NCBI RefSeq assembly: GCF_001467945.1
Contig: NZ_LNYQ01000013.1
Location: 1,587,404-1,651,403 of the forward strand
Length of the DNA stretch: 64,000 bases
Direction: 5' to 3'
DNA from: Legionella parisiensis
GTDB lineage: Bacteria; Pseudomonadota; Gammaproteobacteria; Legionellales; Legionellaceae
Shown here piece by piece: positions 16,853 through 27,300 of the stretch. The notes under the pieces were generated by a model. That model did not search any database and was not told the origin of the DNA. It saw only the letters and a list, made by a program, of their open reading frames with translations. A program made the translations under genes and the position numbers. Within the stretch, counting starts at the first letter, position 1. The number at the start of each line of letters is the position of its first letter.

Positions 16853-19252
16853 ATGCTAAGCTATAAAGACATTCTTTCATTATTAAATAAAACTACTCAG
16901 GAAACCACATCAGATGTTACTGAATTAGTGAAAGCATCTGATAGCACTCCTACAGCAATACACCAAACTGTTGAAAAAACAACGGTGTTTATTGAAAAAT
17001 CCTCTACTGAAGCAAGAGCACTTGTGGAAAGATGCTCTACTGAAGCAAGAGCACTTGTGGAAAGATGCTCTACTGAAGCAAGAGCACTTGTGGAAAGATG
17101 CTCTACTGAATCAAGAGCACTTGTTGAAAAATCCTCTACTGAAGCAAGGGCACTTGTAGAAAAATCCTCTACTGAAGCAAGAGTACTCGTTGAAAAATCT
17201 TCTACTGAAGCAAGAGCACTTGTTGAAAAATCTTCTACTGAAGCAAGAGCACTTGTTGAAAAATCTTCTACTGAAGCAAGAGCACTTGTTGAAAAATCCT
17301 CTACTGAAGCAAGAGCACTCGTTACAGAAACACATATAAAACCAGAAAAAAAAATAAATGACGATCACGAAAAACTAACCTTAAGAAGCTCGTCAACTTT
17401 TATTACTCGAATGGTATCAACAGAGAATTCACCCCAGCCTATGCCAAAGAGAGATCCAATCGAAGAGCTTTTCTCTCTTATAATCGGTAAAATCAATGAA
17501 AATAATAAAGATCAAAAGCAGTATTTCAGAGCAATGCTTTTGAAGGTGCTCCTGACCAAAAACATAGCTCTTTTCAAAGAGCTTATGATAGAACTAGATC
17601 TATATGAATTATCAAATTTCGATCACTATACAAAACTTTTAGATTTACACAAACGAGATCCCCAAGCTATTTTGAATTCTCCAATCTTAAATTATATTCA
17701 AGCAGAACTTGCCAAAGAAGAAATAAAACCTTTAATTTCTCTCCTATTAAATGTGTTTCAATCAATACCGGAATTATCAAAAGATAAATTTGGTATTTGT
17801 TTAAGCATGCGTGCAAAAAAGGAGTTGTTGCCAAAATTACTGATGCAAGCTCAGCCCCAAGTTAAAATGTCAGTACTCTCACAGCTTACTGATTTATCAT
17901 TTGATTCTTTACTACCTGGTTTTAGACCTTCTATTGGTGATCAAAGTTACATACCTGCCACAATAACTCATAAACAATATTTAAACATTATTACGAAAAA
18001 CGTCGATCAATCTATTTTTATTGTTATAACAATTGGCTATTTAAAATCAAATAAACTCGCATCAAAAGAATTCCTCCAAAAATTAACTGCTGCCTATTTA
18101 TTTATTGACTATGAAGGATGTTTGAAGTCAATCGAAAAACATTTTCAAGAGCTTAATTTACCGGATGGTTTTCCTGGAGACTATGAGCAATATGTTCGCT
18201 CTATATGCCAATCAGTCAAAGAACTGGATTATAGAGATAATGATACACGACGTTTTTTTGAAACACGTCTTGCACAATACATAAATGGATTAACTCATTC
18301 AGAAGAGACCTTAACTCAAGTAGGTAAGCCTTTAGAAGGTCTTTTCGATGACAGTAAGTTAAGATTACAAACGCTTAATGCAGCAAATAAAATATTACAT
18401 TTCTTCCTTGGAGAAGAAGGTATTGTAAGCTCCCCTCTCGAAATGGAAAGAAAAATTTGTATTTTTGCTAACGGATATAAGGATAAAGAAAAATACAATA
18501 CAGAACAATTAGAGCATTTCATGAAATCTTGTCCTGCTTATAATACAAGGGATCGGATACCGAAAGCTAAAGAAACACATATTTTAGAAAGAAAATTTGA
18601 AACTTCAGCGGATAAAGTTGGAGAAGACATCTGGAATTCTGCAGGAGGTGTCATGCGATCAGTTTCTGCTATTTTCTTTGATGCCCAGCTCGCTCCTATG
18701 CGTAACATGCTAGTAGATTCTAGCGAAGTTTCACCTAAGAATGAATCAAGTACTACTGCACAATGGTTTTGGTCTAACAAGCGTTTTCGGTCCGCATACG
18801 TGGGCTCAATTTCCGGACATACTTGCAATATAGTGTTTATGCTTAATTGTTATATGAAAGAAAATCAAAAAGATCCCAATTTAGAGCAAGATATTAGTCT
18901 TTTTTTAGTACAACTAGTAGCTGTATATGCAAAACGCGGTTATCATGGGATGCTTGAAGTCATGGATATTTTACATGATCAAAAAGTTCAAGAAGTTTTT
19001 AAAAAAAATAATGTAACTCTTGATTTAATGAAATACTTCAGTTTTGATCCTGATGTCGCCGCCTTTCTTGAATATGCTATGAATGATGCTTCAATTTATG
19101 CTCTGGTATTTGCAAATAAAAAGCATGTGAAACTTGAGTTAGCTCGATTCTTTGGACAAATGGAACCTACCAGGGAAGATTGCGTCGACCATCAGAGGCA
19201 GACAACTACCCTAGAAGCCTCATCTTCTGTAAGTAATATTAAAGTAGGATAA
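16853..19252 (+). CDS. Hendecad-repeat coiled-coil protein, putative Dot/Icm effector
   Basis: The 799-residue protein begins with a short helical region, then ten tandem 11-residue repeats (residues 48-157) of pattern E-K/R-S/C-S-T-E-A-R-A-L-V. Eleven-residue periodicity is typical of right-handed hendecad coiled coils. Repeats 2-4 have Cys (ERC) where the others have Ser (EKS). The rest, about 640 residues, is mainly helical with no family I recognise; EDIWNSAGGVMRSV and FWSNKRFRSAYVGSISGHTC are distinctive. There is no signal peptide. The perfect PmrA box upstream argues for a secreted effector. The next gene starts 3 bp after its stop, so they form an operon. The function is unknown. Confidence 0.8.
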   Translation: MLSYKDILSLLNKTTQETTSDVTELVKASDSTPTAIHQTVEKTTVFIEKSSTEARALVERCSTEARALVERCSTEARALVERCSTESRALVEKSSTEARALVEKSSTEARVLVEKSSTEARALVEKSSTEARALVEKSSTEARALVEKSSTEARALVTETHIKPEKKINDDHEKLTLRSSSTFITRMVSTENSPQPMPKRDPIEELFSLIIGKINENNKDQKQYFRAMLLKVLLTKNIALFKELMIELDLYELSNFDHYTKLLDLHKRDPQAILNSPILNYIQAELAKEEIKPLISLLLNVFQSIPELSKDKFGICLSMRAKKELLPKLLMQAQPQVKMSVLSQLTDLSFDSLLPGFRPSIGDQSYIPATITHKQYLNIITKNVDQSIFIVITIGYLKSNKLASKEFLQKLTAAYLFIDYEGCLKSIEKHFQELNLPDGFPGDYEQYVRSICQSVKELDYRDNDTRRFFETRLAQYINGLTHSEETLTQVGKPLEGLFDDSKLRLQTLNAANKILHFFLGEEGIVSSPLEMERKICIFANGYKDKEKYNTEQLEHFMKSCPAYNTRDRIPKAKETHILERKFETSADKVGEDIWNSAGGVMRSVSAIFFDAQLAPMRNMLVDSSEVSPKNESSTTAQWFWSNKRFRSAYVGSISGHTCNIVFMLNCYMKENQKDPNLEQDISLFLVQLVAVYAKRGYHGMLEVMDILHDQKVQEVFKKNNVTLDLMKYFSFDPDVAAFLEYAMNDASIYALVFANKKHVKLELARFFGQMEPTREDCVDHQRQTTTLEASSSVSNIKVG
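16994..17323 (+). repeat. Ten tandem 33-bp coding repeats
   Basis: Ten contiguous units of exactly 33 bp, each encoding one 11-residue hendecad. The first unit begins at 16994 and the tenth at 17291. Units 2-4 share AGATGCTCTACTGAA and form one sub-family; units 5-10 share AAATCYTCTACTGAAGC. The blockwise similarity indicates expansion by slippage or unequal crossover, so the copy number probably varies between strains. Confidence 0.95.
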
Positions 19253-19255
19253 AAA

Positions 19256-20113
19256 ATGGTGTTAATATCTCAACTAATAAGCAGAATTATTTTATTAATA
19301 CCATTTCTACAAATCTTCTTCTTTATATTTTTTTCACAAGTAGCTACTGCCAACATTAATTTTTTGAACGTAAAGGAACAAAGCATGAATGAAAAAATAA
19401 GCATCATGGATAAAAAAAGCCGCGGTAGTTATTTAAATTCAATTAAATTTTTTAAATATGACTATCTCAAAGAGCACTGGGCACTTGATTATACTAGAGC
19501 AGGAACATCTATAGCCCACGTAAAAGTAAAAGGAAAGTACAATTACTCAGTCATCTTGAATCCTACCGACTGTAGAGGATACAGAACTATAATAAGATAC
19601 TTGAATAATGGTTATTCAGATATTTCTTCTGCGTTGAATCGCCCATATACAGTTGCCGAAGAGAGAGGATTAAATGCAGTTGCGGCAATGATGGAGCAAG
19701 TTTATAAAAATATGGGACTTATTCCCCAATTTGCTCAACTTGGCAATAATTCTCATTATTTTGACGAGAAAACACGGGAAATTACTATAGGAAATGAAGA
19801 AGAACCGGGTATGCTTCATCTGCATCTTTGGGGCAGAGGCGATCCAGAACATGAGTATATCCCTCACGTGCCTTTGCGGGGGCCAAAACCTGGATTAATG
19901 TTTGATCTGATTGCAAAATCCAAGACGGAACCAACAAATCAGTATGCAATCAGATGGGATCCTAAAGAACTTGAAATTGCTTTAACTGCATTTAAAGAGG
20001 AACTCACTGCTTATATAGAATCTGAAGAATTTAAAGAAGAATTCAGTGATTCAATAGAAGTATCGATTGATCCAGCACTTAATCTTTCAAGTGAGAATAC
20101 CTTACAACGATAA
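19256..20113 (+). CDS. Unknown protein in operon with the hendecad protein
   Basis: A 285-residue protein with a hydrophobic N-terminus (residues 10-35) resembling a signal peptide or membrane anchor. It starts at ATG 19256, with TAGGAT upstream, 3 bp after the previous stop. A second start at 19385 (MNEKISIM) has AAAGGAAC before it and would give a soluble 242-residue form. The motif MLHLHLWGRGDP has the H-x-H-x arrangement of histidine-triad-like hydrolases, and TDCRGYRTIIRYL and PHVPLRGPKPG are other distinctive stretches. I cannot assign a family. Being in the PmrA-box operon makes it a second effector candidate or a partner of the first. Confidence 0.7.
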   Translation: MVLISQLISRIILLIPFLQIFFFIFFSQVATANINFLNVKEQSMNEKISIMDKKSRGSYLNSIKFFKYDYLKEHWALDYTRAGTSIAHVKVKGKYNYSVILNPTDCRGYRTIIRYLNNGYSDISSALNRPYTVAEERGLNAVAAMMEQVYKNMGLIPQFAQLGNNSHYFDEKTREITIGNEEEPGMLHLHLWGRGDPEHEYIPHVPLRGPKPGLMFDLIAKSKTEPTNQYAIRWDPKELEIALTAFKEELTAYIESEEFKEEFSDSIEVSIDPALNLSSENTLQR

Positions 20114-20829
20114 GCTAAGATTTTTTAAGCTGTGCATTATGGCTATCAATTTTTCGACTCAGGTAGCCATATGTCCTATAAATAGCAATATGAGTTGAAA
20201 TAAACCATTTGCATACTACAGCACATATGGAGTTAGGCGCATTTAAAAGTACACTTGGAATATATACCCTGCAAAAGACACAACAGTTTACGGCGGAAAA
20301 ATGCAGAAGTTTTTTTGTTTCGCCATTACAGAAATTATCTCGGGCAGAAAACGCTCTCATCGCTTCATTTTTAGCAAAACAACTCAACAGAAAGCGTCGT
20401 TGTTTTTATTCCAGCCCAAACAAATATCATTGCACATATTAAGATCATATTTATTAGAAATAGCCTATCTATTCCTGAGGCAATTCAAATTAGTTCATAA
20501 GCTCCCAACTTCTTTTACTCAGGAATTTACATTGAACTTAAAGAATACACACTCTGTGTTTGATTCAGCTGAAGTTCATTCAATTTGGTTTTTGATAATG
20601 AGAAATATCAGAATCTGTAATAATGAATATTTTTTCAAAAAAAGATATCTAAAAAATTCAGATAGATAATTACTCAAACAGATTATCAAGCTTGCATATA
20701 TTTTTTTTTGCACTATCACTATGTAATAACCTTAAATATGGAGAGAGGTTAAATTATCAAATCATTTCTTTGTTTTACTGTTGCTTATTGGTTTGTTGCG
20801 AATGATTTTTATTTTTGCAGGAGAAAATC
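20114..20829. other. Long intergenic region, no convincing gene
   Basis: About 715 bp. Several overlapping frames of 77-122 codons occur on both strands, but none resembles a known protein and their residue mix is Lys/Phe/Ile/His-rich, as in noncoding AT-rich DNA. The right end (20700-20829) carries the leader of the small secreted protein, with a T10 run at 20701-20710. It may be a degraded gene or a promoter/ncRNA region. Confidence 0.4.
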
Positions 20830-21048
20830 ATGAAAAAAATAGTAGCATCTTTATTATTAACGGCCGCTTTTTCTTCAATCTATGCCTTGAGCACTATAAG
20901 TACTATTGTCTCATCTTCAGACGGCGGTACAGGGGCTAGTACCAGTGGCACAGGTGGAGCAAGCACGAAAACTGACAATAACGGCACTAATACTGATAGT
21001 GGAACCAATGCCAATAATGGTACCGATAACACCAGCACTACTCATTAA
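20830..21048 (+). CDS. Small secreted Gly/Thr/Asn-rich protein
   Basis: ATG 20830 is preferred to ATG 20815 because CAGGAGAAAATC precedes it at ideal spacing. The 72-residue product has a textbook Sec signal peptide (MKKIVASLLLTAAFSSIYA). The remaining 50 residues are of low complexity: Ser, Thr, Gly, Asn and Asp with repeated G-T-x-T-x-N motifs and no Cys or hydrophobic core. It should be exported and disordered. No family is recognised. The strong ribosome binding site and signal peptide make it a likely real gene despite its size. Confidence 0.7.
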   Translation: MKKIVASLLLTAAFSSIYALSTISTIVSSSDGGTGASTSGTGGASTKTDNNGTNTDSGTNANNGTDNTSTTH

Positions 21049-21208
21049 ATAATTAGCGAACAAGAGCAACCAATGCTAAAAATGTGTGGCTCGAGGACAA
21101 TTTCAAAAAACTCGAGTTACACATTCTTAATTTTAAGAAATTGAATATCTATGAGCTTGATTTTCTAGTTATCATCAAAAAATTTTTCTTTCCTAATAAC
21201 CTGAATAA

Positions 21209-21622
21209 TTACATCAGTGAATGAGTTTCACTTATATTTTCATGATATTGCAAAGCACAATCTGAGCGGTAGTGTTCTTTATATTTTCGATAAAAGCTCA
21301 AAAAAACATCATCTTTCATATTTTTTTTAAAATACTCAATCGCATCCTCATCACCATAATGAACAGCAAGATCAAGCCAGTCAAAGCCAACCAGCCAGTC
21401 ACGTTTTAATGATTTAGGGAGTTCTACCTCAACATCATCATCCATTTCTTGTTTTAAAGTTTTAAGATCAGCGAAACCAATAAGTGCCATTTCAAATTGA
21501 GCACTAGTGTAACGTTGTTTACCTGGAGAAATCTCGACAATGCGCTTTGCTGTTAACAAAGTATTCTGTATGTACTCATCGAAAGAAATGCATTGTTTAA
21601 TAGATTTAAAAAATAGTTTCAT
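21209..21622 (-). CDS. Hypothetical protein
   Basis: A 137-residue acidic protein. LKRDWLVGFDWLDLAVHYGDEDAIEYFKKN looks like a single ankyrin-type helix pair (D-x-L-x-x-A-V-x-x-G), but no further repeats are visible. There is no signal peptide or membrane segment. The upstream region contains TTTACACATGTAAA (21663-21676), a dyad that might bind a regulator. It may be a small ankyrin-like protein or a remnant of a longer one. Confidence 0.55.
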   Translation of the reverse strand: MKLFFKSIKQCISFDEYIQNTLLTAKRIVEISPGKQRYTSAQFEMALIGFADLKTLKQEMDDDVEVELPKSLKRDWLVGFDWLDLAVHYGDEDAIEYFKKNMKDDVFLSFYRKYKEHYRSDCALQYHENISETHSLM

Positions 21623-21718
21623 TTTAGATTTTGTAAAAAAGAAATAATTATGTAGAAAATATTTTACACATGTAAATGCTATTTACCATAAAAATACCGG
21701 ATAGTTAGGAAGATAAAT

Positions 21719-21880
21719 GTGACAAGAAAAGTATATGTTTTTGTCGGAGTTACACTGGGAAGCGGTGCTGCTTTGCGGATTGTTTTGCAAGAAGGTTATG
21801 ATTTTTCTTTATGAGCACGATCAAAAATTTTTACTGTAGATGAAAATTTGATTTATTATCCAATCACACGAAATCGATGA
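21719..21880 (+). pseudogene. Short-chain dehydrogenase N-terminal remnant
   Basis: From GTG 21719 (AGGAAG 7-12 bp upstream) the frame reads VTRKVYVFVGVTLGSGAALRI, then QEGYDFSL, a TGA at 21812, and ARSKIFTVDENLI in the same frame to a second stop at 21878. This follows the first beta strand, the glycine-rich turn and the ARS region of SDR enzymes (V-G-x-x-x-G-x-G-A-A; A-R-S). The turn is damaged and everything after about 50 residues is missing. It is a decayed fragment. Confidence 0.4.
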
Positions 21881-21959
21881 CTCCTGCTAACAAGATGCAG
21901 GAGATAGATATTAATAAAATAGATTTTTTTACTATTTACCAGTTACACTATTATCTTAA

Positions 21960-24266
21960 TCAACTATCCAATTGAACATTAATATCCCGCGCATCGGATT
22001 GACCATGATCATCTACAATTCTAACAACAAATTTTCCTGGCTTTGCTTTCCATAAATAAGACTCTCCAGCCTTGGTTTTTGCAATAAATGTTTCATTAAT
22101 AAACCAGTATACGTGTGCAACACCAGCATCAGTTACAGCAGTAAGAGGAATGGTATTATTTTGTGGCGAATTAACACGAACAATATAGCTAATGCCATTT
22201 TGCGGTGAAGTGATATGCGGATTTATACCATAATTACCAGACAAGGTACAATCAGGCTCATAAAATGGCGGAATATGTCTTTGTATGCCGGCCCTCTTAA
22301 AAATGCTCAATAAATCAGAGGGCCAAAACTCGAAAATTTCAAAACGTGTATTTTTATCAATATGACACGTTCGTAACCCGGTTTTACTATTAATAGCAAC
22401 TTCACGATAAATTGTATCAGTAGTTATTGGAGATTTTCCGGGAATAAACCAGCTCCACTCAGTATCATTACAATAGCGCGTAGGTAACATTCCAGAAGCT
22501 TTACATACTTCTACTTTTTTCAGATTCATTTGCTCCGGATGTTTATCCAATGCATGTATGGGTCCCCGTTCATGTTTTAATGCATCAACCAATTCAAAAA
22601 ACAAGGGTGCAGCTATGTCTTTGCCAATAAATGCAGGATTAGCCTTATTATCAAAATTTCCTATCCATACTGACAATACATAAGGTCCAACTACCCCTAC
22701 AGTCCAGGCATCACGATAACCCGATGAAGTTCCAGTTTTCCATGCCACTGGCAAATGAGACCATCCTCTAGAAACATCATCAGGTCGGGGAGTGTTTTCT
22801 AGCATATCTAAGACAAGATAACTTGCCTCCGGACTAAGCAGACGGATACCGTTTGCTTTTATTTCATTTTTAAATGTTCGAATGGGATACCAAATCCCAT
22901 CATTAGCTAACATAGCGTAGAGACTAACAAGTTCCTTCATGGTTAATTCCACGCCACCCAGACTCAATGACAATCCATAATACGATTCAGATCGTAATTG
23001 GCTGATTTGAGCTTTTTCCAATAATTGATGTAATGTTGGATTATTTAACTGGCTGGCAAGATAAATCGCGGGAATATTTCGACTCAAAACTAGAGCATCC
23101 CTAGCTTTAATGGGACCCATAAAATCATAATCAAAATTTTCTGGGTTATAGCCATTAAAACTATGAGGAACATCTTTTAAAACAGTATCAGGGTGAATTA
23201 ACCCTTGATCTAATGCCAATCCATAGATAAATGGCTTCAACGTCGATCCGGGTGATCGTTTTGTTTCTGTACCATTAATTTGTCCACCAATATTTTGATT
23301 AAAAAAATCGGCCGATCCTAACATCCCTTTAATGCCCATATCTCGAGTATCTATGAGTAAAACAGCGGCATTATTTATGCCTATGCCTTTTTTTCTGGCG
23401 AGATAATGATGCGTAATCCGTTCGATAATCATTTGACTACGATAATCCAGTGTCGTATCAATACTTTGCTGCTTCGTTTTTGAATCATACAAAATTTCGT
23501 TTGTAAAATGTGGGGCATCAAAAGGCAGCATATGCGTATTTTGCATGACTAAAGGCAATGCAAACATACCCTTTTTATCAAAGTCTTCTGGATGTTTATC
23601 TAACCACCTCCCTAATAAGTGCTCCCTGATTTTTTTTAATTCTTTATTATTAGGTGTTCTTTTACCTGGATTTTGCGGAATGATACTTAACGTCAAGGAT
23701 TGGGGAAGTGTAATTTTATGTACAGGCGCGGCAAAATAAACCAAACTTGCAGCCCCTACTCCTTCAACATTTCCTCCATAAGGCGCCAAATTTAAATAAG
23801 CCTCCAAAATTTCCTTTTTGCTGTAGTGCATTTCAATTTGTATAGCACGAATAATTTGCAATAACTTGCCTGATATTTTTTTTGAATTTATACCGTAGCG
23901 CATCCGGGCAACTTGCATGGTGATTGTTGAGGCACCTATTCTACGTGATTGTGCACCATAAGTTTGCCATACGGCTTTGAATGTTGCCCAAGGATTAATA
24001 CCATAATGCCAATAAAAATATTGATCCTCTTGTAATAAAGTTGCTTCGATAAGCTGCTTAGATATCTGGGATAGAGGAGTAAATAGCCGATATTTCTCGT
24101 CCTGGCTTAATGTTAACCTTAATAGCTTATGATGCTCATCGTATACCGCTTTAGAAAAACTTGTCCCTTCTAACAATATAGGTTTAGGTAAAAAAAATAA
24201 TATAAAATAGGCACTGACAAGAAGCGTAATAAGGATTATGCTTAGTTTTTTAAATATTTTGTTCAT
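21960..24266 (-). CDS. pbpC: Penicillin-binding protein 1C
   Basis: A 768-residue bifunctional peptidoglycan synthase. There is one N-terminal membrane anchor (residues 7-27), then a glycosyltransferase domain with LLQEDQYFYWHYGINPWA (catalytic Glu) and AYLNLAPYGGNVEGVGAAS. The transpeptidase domain has SPGSTLKPFIYG (S-x-x-K), LSRNIPA (S-x-N) and WKTGTSSGYRDAW (K-T-G). The tail from about 690 is the extra C-terminal domain of PBP1C proteins. In Enterobacteria pbpC is linked with yfhM, encoding an alpha-2-macroglobulin; here that gene is adjacent but divergent. It acts in the periplasm, anchored in the inner membrane. Confidence 0.95.
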   Translation of the reverse strand: MNKIFKKLSIILITLLVSAYFILFFLPKPILLEGTSFSKAVYDEHHKLLRLTLSQDEKYRLFTPLSQISKQLIEATLLQEDQYFYWHYGINPWATFKAVWQTYGAQSRRIGASTITMQVARMRYGINSKKISGKLLQIIRAIQIEMHYSKKEILEAYLNLAPYGGNVEGVGAASLVYFAAPVHKITLPQSLTLSIIPQNPGKRTPNNKELKKIREHLLGRWLDKHPEDFDKKGMFALPLVMQNTHMLPFDAPHFTNEILYDSKTKQQSIDTTLDYRSQMIIERITHHYLARKKGIGINNAAVLLIDTRDMGIKGMLGSADFFNQNIGGQINGTETKRSPGSTLKPFIYGLALDQGLIHPDTVLKDVPHSFNGYNPENFDYDFMGPIKARDALVLSRNIPAIYLASQLNNPTLHQLLEKAQISQLRSESYYGLSLSLGGVELTMKELVSLYAMLANDGIWYPIRTFKNEIKANGIRLLSPEASYLVLDMLENTPRPDDVSRGWSHLPVAWKTGTSSGYRDAWTVGVVGPYVLSVWIGNFDNKANPAFIGKDIAAPLFFELVDALKHERGPIHALDKHPEQMNLKKVEVCKASGMLPTRYCNDTEWSWFIPGKSPITTDTIYREVAINSKTGLRTCHIDKNTRFEIFEFWPSDLLSIFKRAGIQRHIPPFYEPDCTLSGNYGINPHITSPQNGISYIVRVNSPQNNTIPLTAVTDAGVAHVYWFINETFIAKTKAGESYLWKAKPGKFVVRIVDDHGQSDARDINVQLDS

Positions 24267-24335
24267 AGTCGCTATTATGCACTAAATAGAATAAAATATA
24301 TGCAAAAACTTCCCCCAATTCACCGCTTGAGATAA

Positions 24336-27300
24336 ATGATGAATAAAAATCCGCTCTCTTTATTACTAAATGCATTTTCATCTGTATTTGGCAAATTAAA
24401 TTGGCGTAGTCCACCATGGATAAATTACTTATGTGCTAAATCAAAATCTTCCCCCAAAATTTTTTGGGGCAGTAGTCTTTTCCTCGTTCTCATTTTACTA
24501 GCTTCAGGCTATTCTTTCTATTGGTACAAAAATTTACCAAAGCAAATTTATACCACTGCTCAAATTACAGTTCCAGATATAACACCGAATACTGAAGAAC
24601 AATTAGTTCCTAACAACTTAACTGTTGATTTTGGGATAAAAAATAACGGCTTTATCAATCAATCCGTTGCGCCACTGAGTCAAGTCGGTAAAACCGTAAC
24701 TGAAGGCATAGAAATGAGCCCCAGAATACCCGGAACATGGATGTGGAATTCCGACAGTCAATTAGTCTTCACCCCTTCAGAAGATTGGCCTGCGGGACAA
24801 AAATTTACAATTCATTTTGCTCCTGGTTTCTTTGCTCCAAATGCAAATATGGAAAACAATGCCTATTCCTTTTCCACTCACCCCTTCATTGGCAAAATCA
24901 CTGAATTTAAACTGTATCAGGATCCGGTTCATGCTGAAATAAGAAATGCCGTAGCCACAGTAGAGTTTAATTATCCAGTTAATCCTAAAAGTTTGGAAAA
25001 AAATTCATCATTAACGTATCAGAAAAAATCATCTTCCGCAGCTGAAAAACTTCCTTTTACTTTCACTTATGATAAAAATAAACGTGTCGCATACCTGCAT
25101 TCTGAAACAATAAAAATAAATAATGTTGCCCGTTATCTCCGTTTAACCTTAGATAAGAATATTACTTCATCTAGTGATTCTAGTCATTTACAACATGAAT
25201 TATCAAAAAATCTATTGATCCCTAGTGCCCAGGATTTTCTTAAAGTAGTTTCTGCTTCGGCATCTATTGTTCGCAATGATAAAGATAGACCAGAGCAAGT
25301 CCTTACAGTCGAAACCTCTCTGGGGATAAATGAGAGTGAATTTAACAAGTCAGTACATGTTTATTTGCTCCCCAAAGATCGCCCAGCAACAGTTGCTGAA
25401 TCTGCCAAAGAAAATTATCAATGGCAAAATCCAGGTGAAGTGACACAAGCAGTTCTTTCTTTAGCCAAACCTTTGACAAAAGAAGTAATTCCCACCGAGC
25501 AAAATTATTCCATGCTCCACAGCTTTAAATTTAAAGCAGATACCCCTCGATATATCTACATTAAAATTGATAAAGGAATGCAAAGTTTTGGCGATTTTAC
25601 TTTAGGAAATGAATTTGCAGCAGTTATTCCCGTTCCCGTGATACCTAGAGAGATCGGTTTCTTACATAAAGGCTCACTCCTTGCGTTAAGCGGGGAGAAA
25701 AAACTTTCTGTACTGATTCGAGGTGTTCCGGCAGTGAAGTTCGATTTTGCGCGTGTGTTGCCTGAAAATATAAACCAATTAATAACTCAAACCCAAGGTG
25801 ATTTTAATAATCCTTATTTTATTAATCCTACATTTAATCAACAAAATATCAGCCAAATATCTTCGGAGATTCAAGAGTTTGATATTTCGGATTTAGCAAA
25901 GCAACAATATACTGCGCTTGACTTCAGCAAGTATCTGACGATGAATACGAATACTCTTGGTCCGCAAGGGTTATTTTTATTACAAGCTACTGGCTGGGAT
26001 GTCACGAATAAAACCGCGTTGGATGTAAAAGCAAGCCGTATGATACTGATTACTGATTTGGCTTTGTTAGTAAAAGATAATCAAGACGGTAGCCATGATG
26101 TATTTGTTAACTCCATAACTCAAGGAGCTCCAGTTGCCAGTGCAATTGTAACTGTTTTAGGTAAAAATGGATTGCCAATTTTATCACGTACCAGTGATGC
26201 CGAAGGGCGTGTTAGCTTTCCACCTTTAAAAGACTTTGTTGACGATAGAGAGCCAACTGTGTATTTGGCCCAATTGAATAATGACGTTTCATTTATTCCT
26301 TTCAATAATGTCAATCGACAGTTAAATTTTTCTAAATTTGATATCGGCGGTCTTTATACTACCAATCAGGAATTACATAGTTTAAGCGCATATCTTTTTT
26401 CCGATAGAGGAATTTACAGACCAGGAGATGCTGTTCATGTCGGCATGATAGTCAAACAAGCTTATGCACAGCCGCAACCAGGAGGATTACCACTGCAAGT
26501 GACTGTAGTTGATTCAAGAGGGACAACAATCAAAGACGAAAAAGTTACACTCAATGATCTGGGGTATATGGATCTTGATTTCTCAACGAGCGTCAATTCT
26601 CCTACTGGCCAGTACATGATTAATTTATATTTAGTAAAAGATGGATACCCACAAAACCTACTAGGCTCTACGACAATTCGCGTTTCTGAGTTTTTACCAG
26701 ATAGAATGCGCGTCACGAGTAGTTTGTCTCCTAAACCATCTGCTGGCTGGAGTTCACCTGCAGGATTAAAAGGTGAAGTAAATCTCTGGAATTTATATGG
26801 TGCTCCTGCTGCCGATCGAAAAGTTAGTGCTAAAATTCTGTTAGTTCCTCAAAAAGTGCAATTTGACAAATACCCTGACTATGTTTTTGTTGATCCGTTG
26901 TTGGATCCCAAAAAACCACCTAAAGTGTTCACGGAAACACTAAATGATGCTAAAACGAATGATAAAGGTGAAGCAGAATTTGATTTAAATCTTGACCGTT
27001 TTGAAAAAGCAACTTATCAATTAACATTTTTTGCTGAAGGCTTTGAATCTGAAGGAGGTCGTAGTGTAACGACTCAAACCAAAACCCTGATCAGCCCTCT
27101 ACCCTATTTTGTAGGATACAAACCCGATGGTGATTTATCCTTTATTAAGCAAAACAGTGCCAGAAGTGTTAAGTACATTGCAATTAACTCTGAATTGAAT
27201 AAAGAAAAAATCAATGACTTAAAGACCCAGCTGATTTCATTACATCCTGTCACAACTTTGGTTAAAAAAGCCGATGGTACTTATCAATATCAATCCGTTA

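Noticed and set aside
16994-17323. Regular 33-bp repeats resembling a CRISPR array
   Set aside because: The units are contiguous without spacers, keep one reading frame and encode an 11-residue repeat, so they are coding repeats.
17111-17368. Cys/Phe-rich open frame of 85 codons on the minus strand
   Set aside because: It is the antisense image of the hendecad repeat, with no independent start signals.
20115-20669. Three overlapping frames of 77-122 codons on both strands
   Set aside because: They conflict with each other, have atypical composition and no recognisable motif.
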